Source: an uncultured bacterium
GTDB lineage: Bacteria > Planctomycetota > UBA8108 > UBA1146
Length of the DNA: 64,000 nt
Direction of reading: 5' to 3'
NCBI GenBank assembly: GCA_913056395.1
Contig: CAJXMG010000010.1
Location: 26,504-90,503, forward strand
Part shown: positions 44,111 through 52,262 of the stretch, in pieces
Layout of the letters: every line of letters starts with the position of its first letter
How positions within the stretch are numbered: position 1 is the first letter of the stretch
The notes under the pieces: generated by a model
The model's input: the letters and a program-made list of their open reading frames with translations, nothing else
The model's database searches: none
What the model was told of the DNA's origin: nothing
Made by a program: the position numbers and the translations under genes

Positions 44111-45835
44111 ATGAAGTTCTTGCTGGTCCTCCTGGTTTTGGTTGCCGGTGTCTGGTTTACCCAGAAGGGAATCCCATGGATTTTCAAAGGGGTATTGCGA
44201 CTGGCAGGCATTCGGTGGAAATCGAGCCCGCTTGCCGAGAAAAGAATCCGTCGCTTCAAGTCGATCCGACGCGGATATTACTCCTTTGTCATCATTACCA
44301 GCCTCTTCACCACATCTCTTTTTCTGGAAGTGCTCGTCAATGACAAGCCGGTGATGATCCGTTACGGCGACCAAGTGGCCTATCCAGCGGTCAGGGATTT
44401 GACCAATACCTGGTGTTTCTTCATGGAAGGTCCGTTGACCACCTTCGATCGTTCCGAAGATTTCGGAATCCCGGGTCAAGGCCCCCTCGACTACACCGAA
44501 TTTGCCCGCCTGGTGGAAAACCCCAAAGCCGCATTTGGTCCCATCGTCGAGAAGCAGAAGTCTGAAATCTCCGAATTGGAAATGGAGATTGAAGATGTGC
44601 GCATGGAAATTGAAGAATACGAGGCGGACGGAGAAGAGCCGGAAGAGTGGCTGGTGGAGGATCTTGCCGCTGCAGAGAAACAAGTGGTTCAGCTTCGTGA
44701 CGGCCTCAAGCAGTTGGCTTCCATCGAAAAGGTGTTTTTGGATGGGGGCGCCGGAGTGGTTTGGCCCCTGTACCGTCATGGCCCTTACAAGAACCGCCTC
44801 GACCTGCCAGGGACCGCACCCCATGATCCTTCGCTGTACATCCCGGGCCTGACGCCCGCGCGTCAGAGTGCCATGCTGGGCGAGCAAGTCGACATGGAAT
44901 ATGGCGGTCGTCTGGGTATGCGTATCACTGCGGGCAGTGACTCGGACAATCAGAGCCCCCTTTCAGCAGATACGAAGTTCTACGCCCTGAAACCCACCAC
45001 CGATTCCGGGCCTGTAGAGGTTTCTGGAATCGTGATCGTGCGAAAAGTTTCGGAAGATGGTTTCTCGGGTGAAGTCGAAATCCTTTCGATCACTCCGGGA
45101 GAAACTCTGACCGCAGGACTGGAGCTGTCCACGAGATTCCTTGAAACCTGGGAAGCGCCTCTGGGAACGAGCGATGCCGGAATCGACGTGCTGCCTCTGC
45201 TTGCTTACGGATTCCGGGTCAGCGTCGGTTTCTCCCTGATGGTGCTCGTCGCCGGCTACATCGTCGGGATTTTGGCGGGGGCCATCATGGGTTACTACGG
45301 TGGCTGGACCGACATTCTCCTGCAGCGATTCATTGAGATCTGGGGATCGGTTCCGTTCCTGTTCCTGATCATGATCGTCGCCAGCATCGTCGATCCCGGC
45401 TTCTGGGTTCTGGTGATCTTCCTGGTGATTCTGAGATCGTGGATGGCGATCACGTACCAGATTAGGGGTGAGTTCTATCGGGAGAAAGCACGGGACTACG
45501 TGCAGGCGGCCATTGGAAGTGGCGTCAGCGACATGACGGTCATGATGCGCCACATTTTGCCCAACTCGATGGTACCGGTGATTTCCCGGGCACCCTTCTC
45601 ATTTGTGAATTACATCAGCTCGCTGGTTTCCCTCGATTTCCTCGGGTTTGGATTGCCACCGACCGATCCTTCCTGGGGAAGATTGCTCAATCAGGGCTTC
45701 CAGTTCCTGACTACATCGCCGCATCTGGTTTTCTTGCCGGTTTTGGCGATGGCGACAACCCTGTTCCTCGTCGTCCTCATCGGCGAGGCCGTGCGTGAAG
45801 CCTTTGATCCCAAAGTCTTCTCGAGGCTGAGGTGA
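44111..45835 (+). CDS. yejE: YejE-like peptide ABC permease with coiled-coil insertion (module D)
   Basis: Second Yej-type permease, 574 residues from the ATG at 44111, which follows AGGGGGG. RRFKSIRRGYYSFVIITSLF then LVNDKPVMIRYGDQVAYPAV matches the YejE N-terminus. The C-terminal domain has YVQAAIGSGVSDMTVMMRHI as EAA loop and LPPTDPSWGRLLNQGF. Roughly 230 residues more than E. coli-type YejE lie between the first helix and the transport core; they include a heptad-like coiled coil around 155-215 (EISELEMEIEDVRMEIEEY) and a beta-rich part. The gene is eight bases after yejB. Confidence 0.9.
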   Translation: MKFLLVLLVLVAGVWFTQKGIPWIFKGVLRLAGIRWKSSPLAEKRIRRFKSIRRGYYSFVIITSLFTTSLFLEVLVNDKPVMIRYGDQVAYPAVRDLTNTWCFFMEGPLTTFDRSEDFGIPGQGPLDYTEFARLVENPKAAFGPIVEKQKSEISELEMEIEDVRMEIEEYEADGEEPEEWLVEDLAAAEKQVVQLRDGLKQLASIEKVFLDGGAGVVWPLYRHGPYKNRLDLPGTAPHDPSLYIPGLTPARQSAMLGEQVDMEYGGRLGMRITAGSDSDNQSPLSADTKFYALKPTTDSGPVEVSGIVIVRKVSEDGFSGEVEILSITPGETLTAGLELSTRFLETWEAPLGTSDAGIDVLPLLAYGFRVSVGFSLMVLVAGYIVGILAGAIMGYYGGWTDILLQRFIEIWGSVPFLFLIMIVASIVDPGFWVLVIFLVILRSWMAITYQIRGEFYREKARDYVQAAIGSGVSDMTVMMRHILPNSMVPVISRAPFSFVNYISSLVSLDFLGFGLPPTDPSWGRLLNQGFQFLTTSPHLVFLPVLAMATTLFLVVLIGEAVREAFDPKVFSRLR

Positions 45836-46869
45836 TGGCGATGGCGGACAAGAACAGGAAAACCGACTCCCAACAGGAACCGCTGGTCAGTGTCAGAGAC
45901 CTGCACACCGACTTCACGGTGGAGGGCAAAACTGCCCAGGCGGTCGATGGGGTCAGCTTTGATATCATGCCAGGAGAAGTTCTGGGCCTGGTGGGTGAAT
46001 CCGGGTGTGGAAAATCGGTCACCGCCTTGAGCCTTCTCAAATTGATTCCCGATCCTCCCGGAAAAATCCGCAAAGGGTCGGCGATCTTCCGTGGACGCGA
46101 CCTTTTGGCGATGGACTACGACGAAATGCGCAAGATCCGCGGTAATGAAATCGCCATGATCTTCCAGGAGCCGATGACCGCATTGAATCCCGTCTTCACC
46201 ATCGGTTTTCAAATGCGCGAGGCGATTCAGCACCACATCGGAGCCAGTAAAGAAGAAGCGAACAACCGCGCCGTCGAGATGCTGGAAAAGGTCGGGATCC
46301 CCGATGCCCGGGCTCGACTCGATAACTACCCGCATCAATTCTCCGGTGGAATGCGTCAAAGGGTGATGATCGCCATGGCTCTTTCCCTGCAGCCGGCATT
46401 GTTGATTGCGGATGAACCGACGACCGCACTGGACGTGACGATTCAGGCACAGATCCTCGATCTGATGCTGGAGATGAAATCACAGCAGGAAGGTGCGTCG
46501 ATCCTTTTGATTACCCATGATCTGGCAGTGGTGGCTGAGACCTGTGATCGCGTCGTCGTCATGTACGGCGGCAAGATTCAGGAAGTGGCTCCGGTGCGGG
46601 AGTTGTTCCGCAACCCTCTGCATCCCTACACCCAGGGACTGCTTCGAAGCCTGCCTCGACCCGAGTTGGATGAGCAGCAGGATGAACTGGAGACGATTCC
46701 CGGAATCGTGCCGAGCATCTTTGACTGGCCTCCCGGTTGCCGATTCTCGACCCGCTGTCCCTTTGTGGAGGATCGCTGCCGCCAGGAAGTTCCCGAATTG
46801 AGGGAAATGGGGGATGGCCATTGGGTTCGCTGTCATGTGGCAGAATCCACGAAGGGGGGCTCGGCATGA
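45835..46869 (+). CDS. oppD: Peptide ABC transporter ATPase, OppD/DppD type
   Basis: First ATPase of the importer, 344 residues. Walker A GESGCGKSVT, signature FSGGMRQRVMIAMAL, Walker B LLIADEPTTALDVT, and the C-terminal Cys-containing oligopeptide ATPase tail PPGCRFSTRCPFVEDRC (iron-sulfur-type motif of this family). The ATG at 45835 shares a base with the yejE stop; an ATG at 45841 is an alternative. Family members pair with OppF, which follows with an ATGA overlap. As the only OppD in the window it might also serve modules A-C. Confidence 0.95.
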   Translation: MAMADKNRKTDSQQEPLVSVRDLHTDFTVEGKTAQAVDGVSFDIMPGEVLGLVGESGCGKSVTALSLLKLIPDPPGKIRKGSAIFRGRDLLAMDYDEMRKIRGNEIAMIFQEPMTALNPVFTIGFQMREAIQHHIGASKEEANNRAVEMLEKVGIPDARARLDNYPHQFSGGMRQRVMIAMALSLQPALLIADEPTTALDVTIQAQILDLMLEMKSQQEGASILLITHDLAVVAETCDRVVVMYGGKIQEVAPVRELFRNPLHPYTQGLLRSLPRPELDEQQDELETIPGIVPSIFDWPPGCRFSTRCPFVEDRCRQEVPELREMGDGHWVRCHVAESTKGGSA

Positions 46870-47918
46870 GCGACGATTCAAAGCCCACCCATAAAAATGA
46901 AACGATCCTGGAGCTGGAAGACCTGCGGGTCTGGTTCCCGGTACACGGAGGAATCCTTTCGCGTCACGTGGGTGATGTCAAAGCGGTCGATGGGATCTCA
47001 CTGAAAGTTCATGCCGGTGAAACACTGGGAGTCGTCGGTGAGTCCGGTTGTGGCAAGAGTACTCTCGGCAAAGCGATCATGGGTCTGGTGCCGGTGACTT
47101 CGGGCAAGATCCACTTCGCCAGCGAACGCGGAAATGTTGAGCTGAGCGGACTGGGCCGCAGGGATTACCGGCCCTACCGAAGCGAAATCCAAATGGTCTA
47201 TCAGGACCCTTTTTCTTCCCTGAATCCCCGCCTTTCAGTGCAGGAAATTGTCGAAGAGCCGCTGCGAGTTCACCAAAAGCAGCTCGATGCGGAACAAAGG
47301 CGGCTTCGGGTGGAAGAATTGCTCGAAAAGGTCGGTCTTCGTCGTGAACAGGCGGAACGCTATCCGCATGAGTTCTCCGGTGGTCAACGCCAAAGAATCG
47401 GCATTGCCCGGTCTCTGGCGACGAATCCCCGGGTCATCATCGCCGATGAGCCGGTCAGCGCGCTCGATGTTTCGATTCAGGCCCAGGTGATCAATCTCAT
47501 GCGCGAACTGCAGCGGGATCTGGATCTGACCATTGTCTTCATTGCCCATGATATTTCAGTGGTTCAACACGTTTCAGACCGGGTGGCCGTCATGTATTTG
47601 GGCAACCTGGCTGAGGTCGGCAAAACCGAAGAGATCTTCGCGAACCCGACGCACCCGTACACAAGGGCGTTGTTGAGTGCGGTGCCGAGACCGGATCCCG
47701 ACCTGAAACGGGAAAAAAGGTGGGTTCTCGAGGGCGATGTGCCCAGTCCGATGGCGAAGCCCAGTGGTTGTGGTTTCAGGACCCGGTGTCCCATCGCTCA
47801 AGATTTTTGCGCCGAAGAGGTCCCGACTATGGAGAGGGTCAGCGATCACCATGCGGCGGCCTGTCCCTGCGCAGATCGCTTCGACGAACTGATCCAGGAA
47901 CGTCAGCCGAAAGGCTGA
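46866..47918 (+). CDS. oppF: Peptide ABC transporter ATPase, OppF/DppF type
   Basis: Second ATPase of the importer, 350 residues from the ATG at 46866. Walker A GESGCGKSTLGKAIMG, signature FSGGQRQRIGIARSLA, Walker B VIIADEPVSALDVS, and the tail GCGFRTRCPIAQDFC. LEDLRVWFPVHGGILSRHVG is the typical OppF N-terminus. In E. coli Yej the two ATPases are fused in YejF; here they are separate genes, as in Opp/Dpp. It ends the cluster; downstream is a 121-base gap before the convergent aroDE with only a short GGGGATACCCC hairpin. Confidence 0.95.
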   Translation: MSDDSKPTHKNETILELEDLRVWFPVHGGILSRHVGDVKAVDGISLKVHAGETLGVVGESGCGKSTLGKAIMGLVPVTSGKIHFASERGNVELSGLGRRDYRPYRSEIQMVYQDPFSSLNPRLSVQEIVEEPLRVHQKQLDAEQRRLRVEELLEKVGLRREQAERYPHEFSGGQRQRIGIARSLATNPRVIIADEPVSALDVSIQAQVINLMRELQRDLDLTIVFIAHDISVVQHVSDRVAVMYLGNLAEVGKTEEIFANPTHPYTRALLSAVPRPDPDLKREKRWVLEGDVPSPMAKPSGCGFRTRCPIAQDFCAEEVPTMERVSDHHAAACPCADRFDELIQERQPKG

Positions 47919-48039
47919 TTCTTGGGGATACCCCTCCCGGGCCCCCTTCTGTCGGCTCTCTCATAAGATCTATTATCGGAACGTGTTGATGCGACGTGGT
48001 GTCTTTCTGCCCCGCTTCCGGTTCGCTCTTCAGGGTTCC

Positions 48040-49521
48040 TCAGTAGATGACCGGATAGTTGTCGCGGACTCTTTCCTGCCGAATCTCGCGGACCATTTCG
48101 ATCGCAGTATGAAGACTGACTTCGATTCCATAGAGGTGTTGAGCCTGCAGGCAGGCCTGGGAAGCAAAGAAGTCGAAACCACTCCAGACCTCGATACCCT
48201 GAGACTGTTTCAGGGTCTTCTCGAAGGCGGTCTCTCCCCGGGAGTAATCCATCTCCAGTGCCGCTTCTCCCTGGAACAGTTCCAGGGGCCACGGCCAATC
48301 CAGAGATTCTTCGGCATCCGAGCCGGTGGCATTGATTAGCAGGTCTGCCGCTGCGATTTCAGCTGGTTGGTCGCTGATGGTGAATCGATCATAGGAAAGT
48401 CCGCTTTCATGCCGTGTTCCCGGGCGACAATGGAGAACCACTTCCATATTTTGCTCTGCGAAGGTGGTTGCGACAGATTGGGCAGCTCCACCACGACCCA
48501 ATATGGCTACCCTCTTCCCTTGAAGCGCTTCCCGGCCACCGAGGCTCACTTCAAATAATGCCAGTGCACCGGGACCATCCGTCGAGGTCCCCCGGTAGAT
48601 TCCCTCATGGTGAACCAGGGTGTTCCATGCGGAATGAAGTTCGCAATTGGAGTGAATCCCGTCACCGGCCTGCCGGGCCCATTGCTTGTGAGGAGCGGTG
48701 ATGGCCAAACCCTGAATCGGTTTGAATCCGGATTCAATCCACGCCTGCAGATCAGTTTCAGGGTTGTCTGTTGACCATGGATAAAATCTCGCCGCGATTC
48801 CCTTCTCAGCAAAGAGTCGATTGTGCCAATCGGGTGAAAGACTGTGGCGAACATCCCGACCAAAGATCAGGTAGCGATTCAGATCAGATCCGGGGTTTTG
48901 CCAACGGTACCTCTGGGCCAGTTCGCTTCTCTTCGGAAGTCCCGGAATCGTACTCCCGGTATTGTCGCTGTTGAGGTAGCCCCAGGGCTGCCCCGACTCC
49001 ATCGCCCACAATCGATCAGAGTGATTGAAACGGCTCATGGCAAAGGCAACACAGGGAAAATCACTTTTCGCGGCTTCGAGAAGAACTTCCAGCCTTCGCT
49101 TGAGAGGCGTCGTTTCTGGCAGCACAACTTTGGCCGCGCAGGCTCCGCGTTCACGGGCTTCCTGAATGACGGTGTGGACCACATCCGCGGAGTCTTCTTC
49201 AAGGTGTCTGGATAGAATCCATGGGATGCCCTCTACCGGCGGCGCGTCTTTCAGGGAGTCGACGTCCAGCCATGTCGCAGGGCGTTGGCAGAGTCGGTTT
49301 CTAAGGCTGCTTCGTGCTCCGGATTCCGGGGAAATGGCCCCGTCACGATCGGTGACGATGACTGGGCCCAGATCCTCAGGCAGGCGGTCGGGAAGGTCCC
49401 CTTTCCACAAGTCGAGGCGGAGTTCATGGCCTCCGGGCGATTCGGAGGTCCCTGAAGCCCCTCCGGCCGTCTCAGGAAGTGAATCCCGGACGACGAACCA
49501 GCCTTTGGGGACTGTGTTCAT
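48040..49521 (-). CDS. aroE: AroDE: 3-dehydroquinate dehydratase-like domain fused to shikimate dehydrogenase
   Basis: Shikimate pathway enzyme, 493 residues from the ATG at 49521 (AAGGAG site). Residues about 220-493 are a complete NADPH-dependent shikimate dehydrogenase: RDVRHSLSPDWHNRLF, ITAPHKQ (catalytic Lys), TSTDGPGAL (Asp) and ILGRGGAAQSVATTF. The N-terminal 210 residues look like a type I dehydroquinase: HELRLDLW, PVIVTDRD, ILSRHLEED (His), AAKVVLPET (Schiff-base Lys) and SDRLWAMESGQPWGYL. The end of this domain reads STIPGLP where active enzymes have SAPGQ, so a substrate-binding Gln and a Ser appear changed. Such fusions occur in plants, chlamydiae and planctomycetes. Activity of the first domain is uncertain. 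Confidence 0.9.
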   Translation of the reverse strand: MNTVPKGWFVVRDSLPETAGGASGTSESPGGHELRLDLWKGDLPDRLPEDLGPVIVTDRDGAISPESGARSSLRNRLCQRPATWLDVDSLKDAPPVEGIPWILSRHLEEDSADVVHTVIQEARERGACAAKVVLPETTPLKRRLEVLLEAAKSDFPCVAFAMSRFNHSDRLWAMESGQPWGYLNSDNTGSTIPGLPKRSELAQRYRWQNPGSDLNRYLIFGRDVRHSLSPDWHNRLFAEKGIAARFYPWSTDNPETDLQAWIESGFKPIQGLAITAPHKQWARQAGDGIHSNCELHSAWNTLVHHEGIYRGTSTDGPGALALFEVSLGGREALQGKRVAILGRGGAAQSVATTFAEQNMEVVLHCRPGTRHESGLSYDRFTISDQPAEIAAADLLINATGSDAEESLDWPWPLELFQGEAALEMDYSRGETAFEKTLKQSQGIEVWSGFDFFASQACLQAQHLYGIEVSLHTAIEMVREIRQERVRDNYPVIY

Positions 49522-50012
49522 GGAGCTCCTTTTTACCGGATTACAGGCCACGATTGGCCAGATTGGGGAAATGGGACTGGATGACGACTCGTTGGCAGAT
49601 ATGATGGGGACAAGTTGATCAGGACATCAACCACGATCAACCGAGATCTCTCCCCTGCTATCCCGGTTTGCAGTTCGGCGAAGGCCGAAATTTCATTCAA
49701 GTCATATCGACACGTGGATACAGGGCACGATCCCCCCGGAAACACAAGATCAGGATCTAATTTGGCCCAAATCGCATCGACGTGCTCTTGGGCAAAACTT
49801 GTGGGCCCTGAATTGATTCCGGTGGTGATGACCAGGGTCACAAAAGACGTGGCGGGCGATCAGGGGTGCTCATTTCAGAATCAAATTTGTGGCCTTCTGC
49901 GATGTTTCTGCTTTTTTGCAGGCTTTGAATCAAGGGCCAGAATCTCCCGGCAAGGGCCGTTCATAAGATCAGAACCGTTTCTTGGCCAGGCTTTGAGATA
50001 CAAGGAGAACCT
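49522..50012. other. Divergent intergenic region before rho, 491 bases
   Basis: Lies between aroDE (minus) and rho (plus). No believable coding sequence; open frames here lack ribosome-binding sites and family features. It is likely to hold the rho leader, which in many bacteria is autoregulated. A small inverted repeat, GTTGAT with ATCAAC, lies at 49614-49631. No clear promoter was recognised. Confidence 0.65.
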
Positions 50013-51404
50013 GTGAATCAGGAGAACTCTTCCAGAAATTCAAGTTCACGATCCGGCAGCGGCGGAAGTGGTGGCGGCGGAAAACGTCGTCGTCCAACCC
50101 GTGGGCGCGGACGCAGTTCCGGATCCGAGGGCGGTCGTTCCCAGGGTGGCGGACGCTCACAGGGTGGCGGCAGGTCACAGGGTGGCCGTCGCGGAGGAGG
50201 CCAGCAGCGAAGGTCCCATGGACGCAATCGCCGTGAAGTCAGCAATGAAGGCAATGCAAACTTCAACTCCTCAAGAACACCTGCAGTTCATATTCCGGAA
50301 GGAACCCGTGTTCGAGGCATTCTGGAAGTGGGCAACCAGGGATTCGGTTTCCTGAGATCGGTCGAAAAGTCCTTCAGGGTTCAACCTGAGGACATCCATG
50401 TGGGCAAGAATCTGGTACAGAAATTTGGCCTGAGAACCGGTCATTACATGGTCGGCATGGTCGGTGGTTCCGCAGGGCGCGGCCGCGGTCCCAGTCTCGG
50501 AAAAATTGAATCTGTGGACGGTGATCCACCGGAGTTGGTACGCAAGCGCACACCCTACAAGGAGATGACCAGTATCGATCCGTCCGAGCGCTTCATGCTC
50601 GGTGAAACCGGGGATATCTCCATGCGTTTGGCGGATCTGATCTCGCCCATCGGCAAGGGCCAGAGAGCACTGATTGTGGCTCCCCCCCGAACCGGAAAAA
50701 CGGTTCTGCTGCAGAAGATGGCCCAGTCCATCACGGAGACCCATCCGGACACGATGGTTGTCGCTTTGCTGGTCGACGAACGGCCTGAAGAGGTGACCGA
50801 TTGGAAGCGATCGGTCAAAGCAGAGGTCTATGCCTCATCCAGTGACGAGACATCAAAGAGTCATGTCCGTGTCTCTGAAATTGTTCTTCAAAGATGTCAG
50901 CGCCTTCTCGAGGCCAAGTGCGACGTCGTTCTTTTGATGGATTCCCTGACCCGTCTGGGACGAGCCTACAACCTTGAAACCGCTCACAGTGGTCGAACCC
51001 TTTCCGGGGGTGTCGACGCCAAAACTCTGGAGAAGCCGAAGGCGATCTTCGGTGCTGCCAGAAACGTGGAGGGTGGCGGCAGTCTGACGATCATCGCTAC
51101 AGCTTTGATAGAAACCGGTAGCCGTATGGACGAGGTGATCTTCGAGGAGTTCAAGGGCACCGGAAATATGGAACTGGTTCTTTCGCGAAAGCTGGCGGAC
51201 CAGAGAGTCTTCCCGGCGATCGATGTGACCCTTTCAGGAACCCGTAAAGAGGAGAAACTTTATTCCTCTGAGGAGATCGACCAGATCTGGAAGTTGCGGA
51301 GAGTCCTGACCAGCGTCAACCCCATCGAGGGAATGGAGCTGCTGAGTCAGAGAGTCGGCGCGTTCCAGGATAACAAGGAGTTCCTGCACTCATTGGGTGG
51401 TTGA
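50013..51404 (+). CDS. rho: Transcription termination factor Rho with Gly/Arg/Ser-rich N-terminus
   Basis: RNA-dependent ATPase/helicase that ends transcripts, 463 residues, GTG start at 50013 with AAGGAGA. The core is complete: RNA-binding cold-shock-like fold ([15 protein letters not shown]), Walker A APPRTGKT (224-231), Walker [18 protein letters not shown]-loop [15 protein letters not shown] and R-loop region [18 protein letters not shown]. The first 75 residues replace the usual N-terminal helix bundle by a Gly/Arg/Ser-rich tract with three RSQGGG units, likely to bind RNA non-specifically. Its end overlaps the convergent PHP gene by 15 bases. Confidence 0.96.
   Translation: MNQENSSRNSSSRSGSGGSGGGGKRRRPTRGRGRSSGSEGGRSQGGGRSQGGGRSQGGRRGGGQQRRSHGRNRREVSNEGNANFNSSRTPAVHIPEGTRVRGILEVGNQGFGFLRSVEKSFRVQPEDIHVGKNLVQKFGLRTGHYMVGMVGGSAGRGRGPSLGKIESVDGDPPELVRKRTPYKEMTSIDPSERFMLGETGDISMRLADLISPIGKGQRALIVAPPRTGKTVLLQKMAQSITETHPDTMVVALLVDERPEEVTDWKRSVKAEVYASSSDETSKSHVRVSEIVLQRCQRLLEAKCDVVLLMDSLTRLGRAYNLETAHSGRTLSGGVDAKTLEKPKAIFGAARNVEGGGSLTIIATALIETGSRMDEVIFEEFKGTGNMELVLSRKLADQRVFPAIDVTLSGTRKEEKLYSSEEIDQIWKLRRVLTSVNPIEGMELLSQRVGAFQDNKEFLHSLGG
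50136..50189 (+). repeat. Three 18-bp in-frame repeats in rho
   Basis: Three consecutive 18-base units (from 50136, 50154 and 50172) encode R-S-Q-G-G-G/R in the low-complexity N-terminus of Rho. The units differ mainly at third codon positions, so the repeat is kept at protein level rather than being a recent DNA duplication. Confidence 0.8.
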
Positions 51405-52262
51405 TACTTCCCTGCGAATCGCCCAAGTCTCAGGGGCAGCCGGGGTGAGCAGCCTCTCGTCGATGAGATCGAAGTGAATCCCGAAGCGACCGATGGGCAT
51501 TCTCGCCGTTTGTTGGTGAAGGTCAGATCCTCCGCATTTTTCCAAACCGAAGTTCTCCTGGAATTCCCGTGCCTGTCGCCGGTGTGGCGCGCGCAGGTTT
51601 TTGTAGAGGGATTCGATTCCATCGAGACCGCACTTCAGCAACAGGTCACCATATTCTTCGAGGTGTTGCGATTGAGGGTGAGCCCAATAGTTCAAGCCCC
51701 CCATTTCATGGACTTGTGAGAAGGCCTCTTCCACCCGCAGGCGGGTTCGACGAAACGGGATTTTTCCAAGCCATTGGCGAAAGGCCTGATTGGGCGATGA
51801 GCAGAGCCCGCTCCTGACGAGAGCCCGGGCAACATGGGATCTGCAAGGCGTTGAGTCGCCCACCTCTGCTTCCAAATCTTTCCACAGTAATCCCAGGCCC
51901 GATTCCCGCAGTTTGTGGACCCCTTCAAGGACGCGTTCACGGCGGTCCTCCTCGAGGTCTTTGGACCAATCAGCGATCTCTTCAGTCAATCCGTCAGGGA
52001 AATAGGCGAGCATGTGCAGGTCGTGGTCTCCCACCTGACAGGTCATTTCAATACCAGGGAGCAGCTTGAGATCCTTCGGGAGTGTCCAGTCGCTGAGGTA
52101 GGCTCCCATGGTGTCATGGTCGCAGATGGAGATCAGGTCGAGCCCGAGTGCTGCATCGTCGAGGATCTCCTGCATCGAATGACGACCATCGCTGTGAATC
52201 GTGTGAACGTGCAGGTCTGCCCTGCGTTTATCAGTTGAGGCAACAGAAGTAGTTGGAATCAT
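51390..52262 (-). CDS. PHP-domain phosphoesterase
   Basis: Metal-dependent phosphoesterase of the PHP superfamily, 290 residues. Metal-site motifs are RADLHVHTIHSDGRHS, ISICDHDT, PGIEMTC and the C-terminal KCGGSDLHQQ. The order and size are like the TrpH/YciV group (RNase AM or nucleoside bisphosphate phosphatase), but the insert in the middle is divergent, so substrate is open. The ATG overlaps the gltX stop (ATGA), so it is co-transcribed with gltX and ribE. Confidence 0.85.
   Translation of the reverse strand: MIPTTSVASTDKRRADLHVHTIHSDGRHSMQEILDDAALGLDLISICDHDTMGAYLSDWTLPKDLKLLPGIEMTCQVGDHDLHMLAYFPDGLTEEIADWSKDLEEDRRERVLEGVHKLRESGLGLLWKDLEAEVGDSTPCRSHVARALVRSGLCSSPNQAFRQWLGKIPFRRTRLRVEEAFSQVHEMGGLNYWAHPQSQHLEEYGDLLLKCGLDGIESLYKNLRAPHRRQAREFQENFGLEKCGGSDLHQQTARMPIGRFGIHFDLIDERLLTPAAPETWAIRREVSTTQ

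Noticed and set aside
47919..48039. Terminator between oppF and aroDE
   Set aside because: Only a 4-bp GGGG/CCCC hairpin is visible and no T-run follows, so it was not called.
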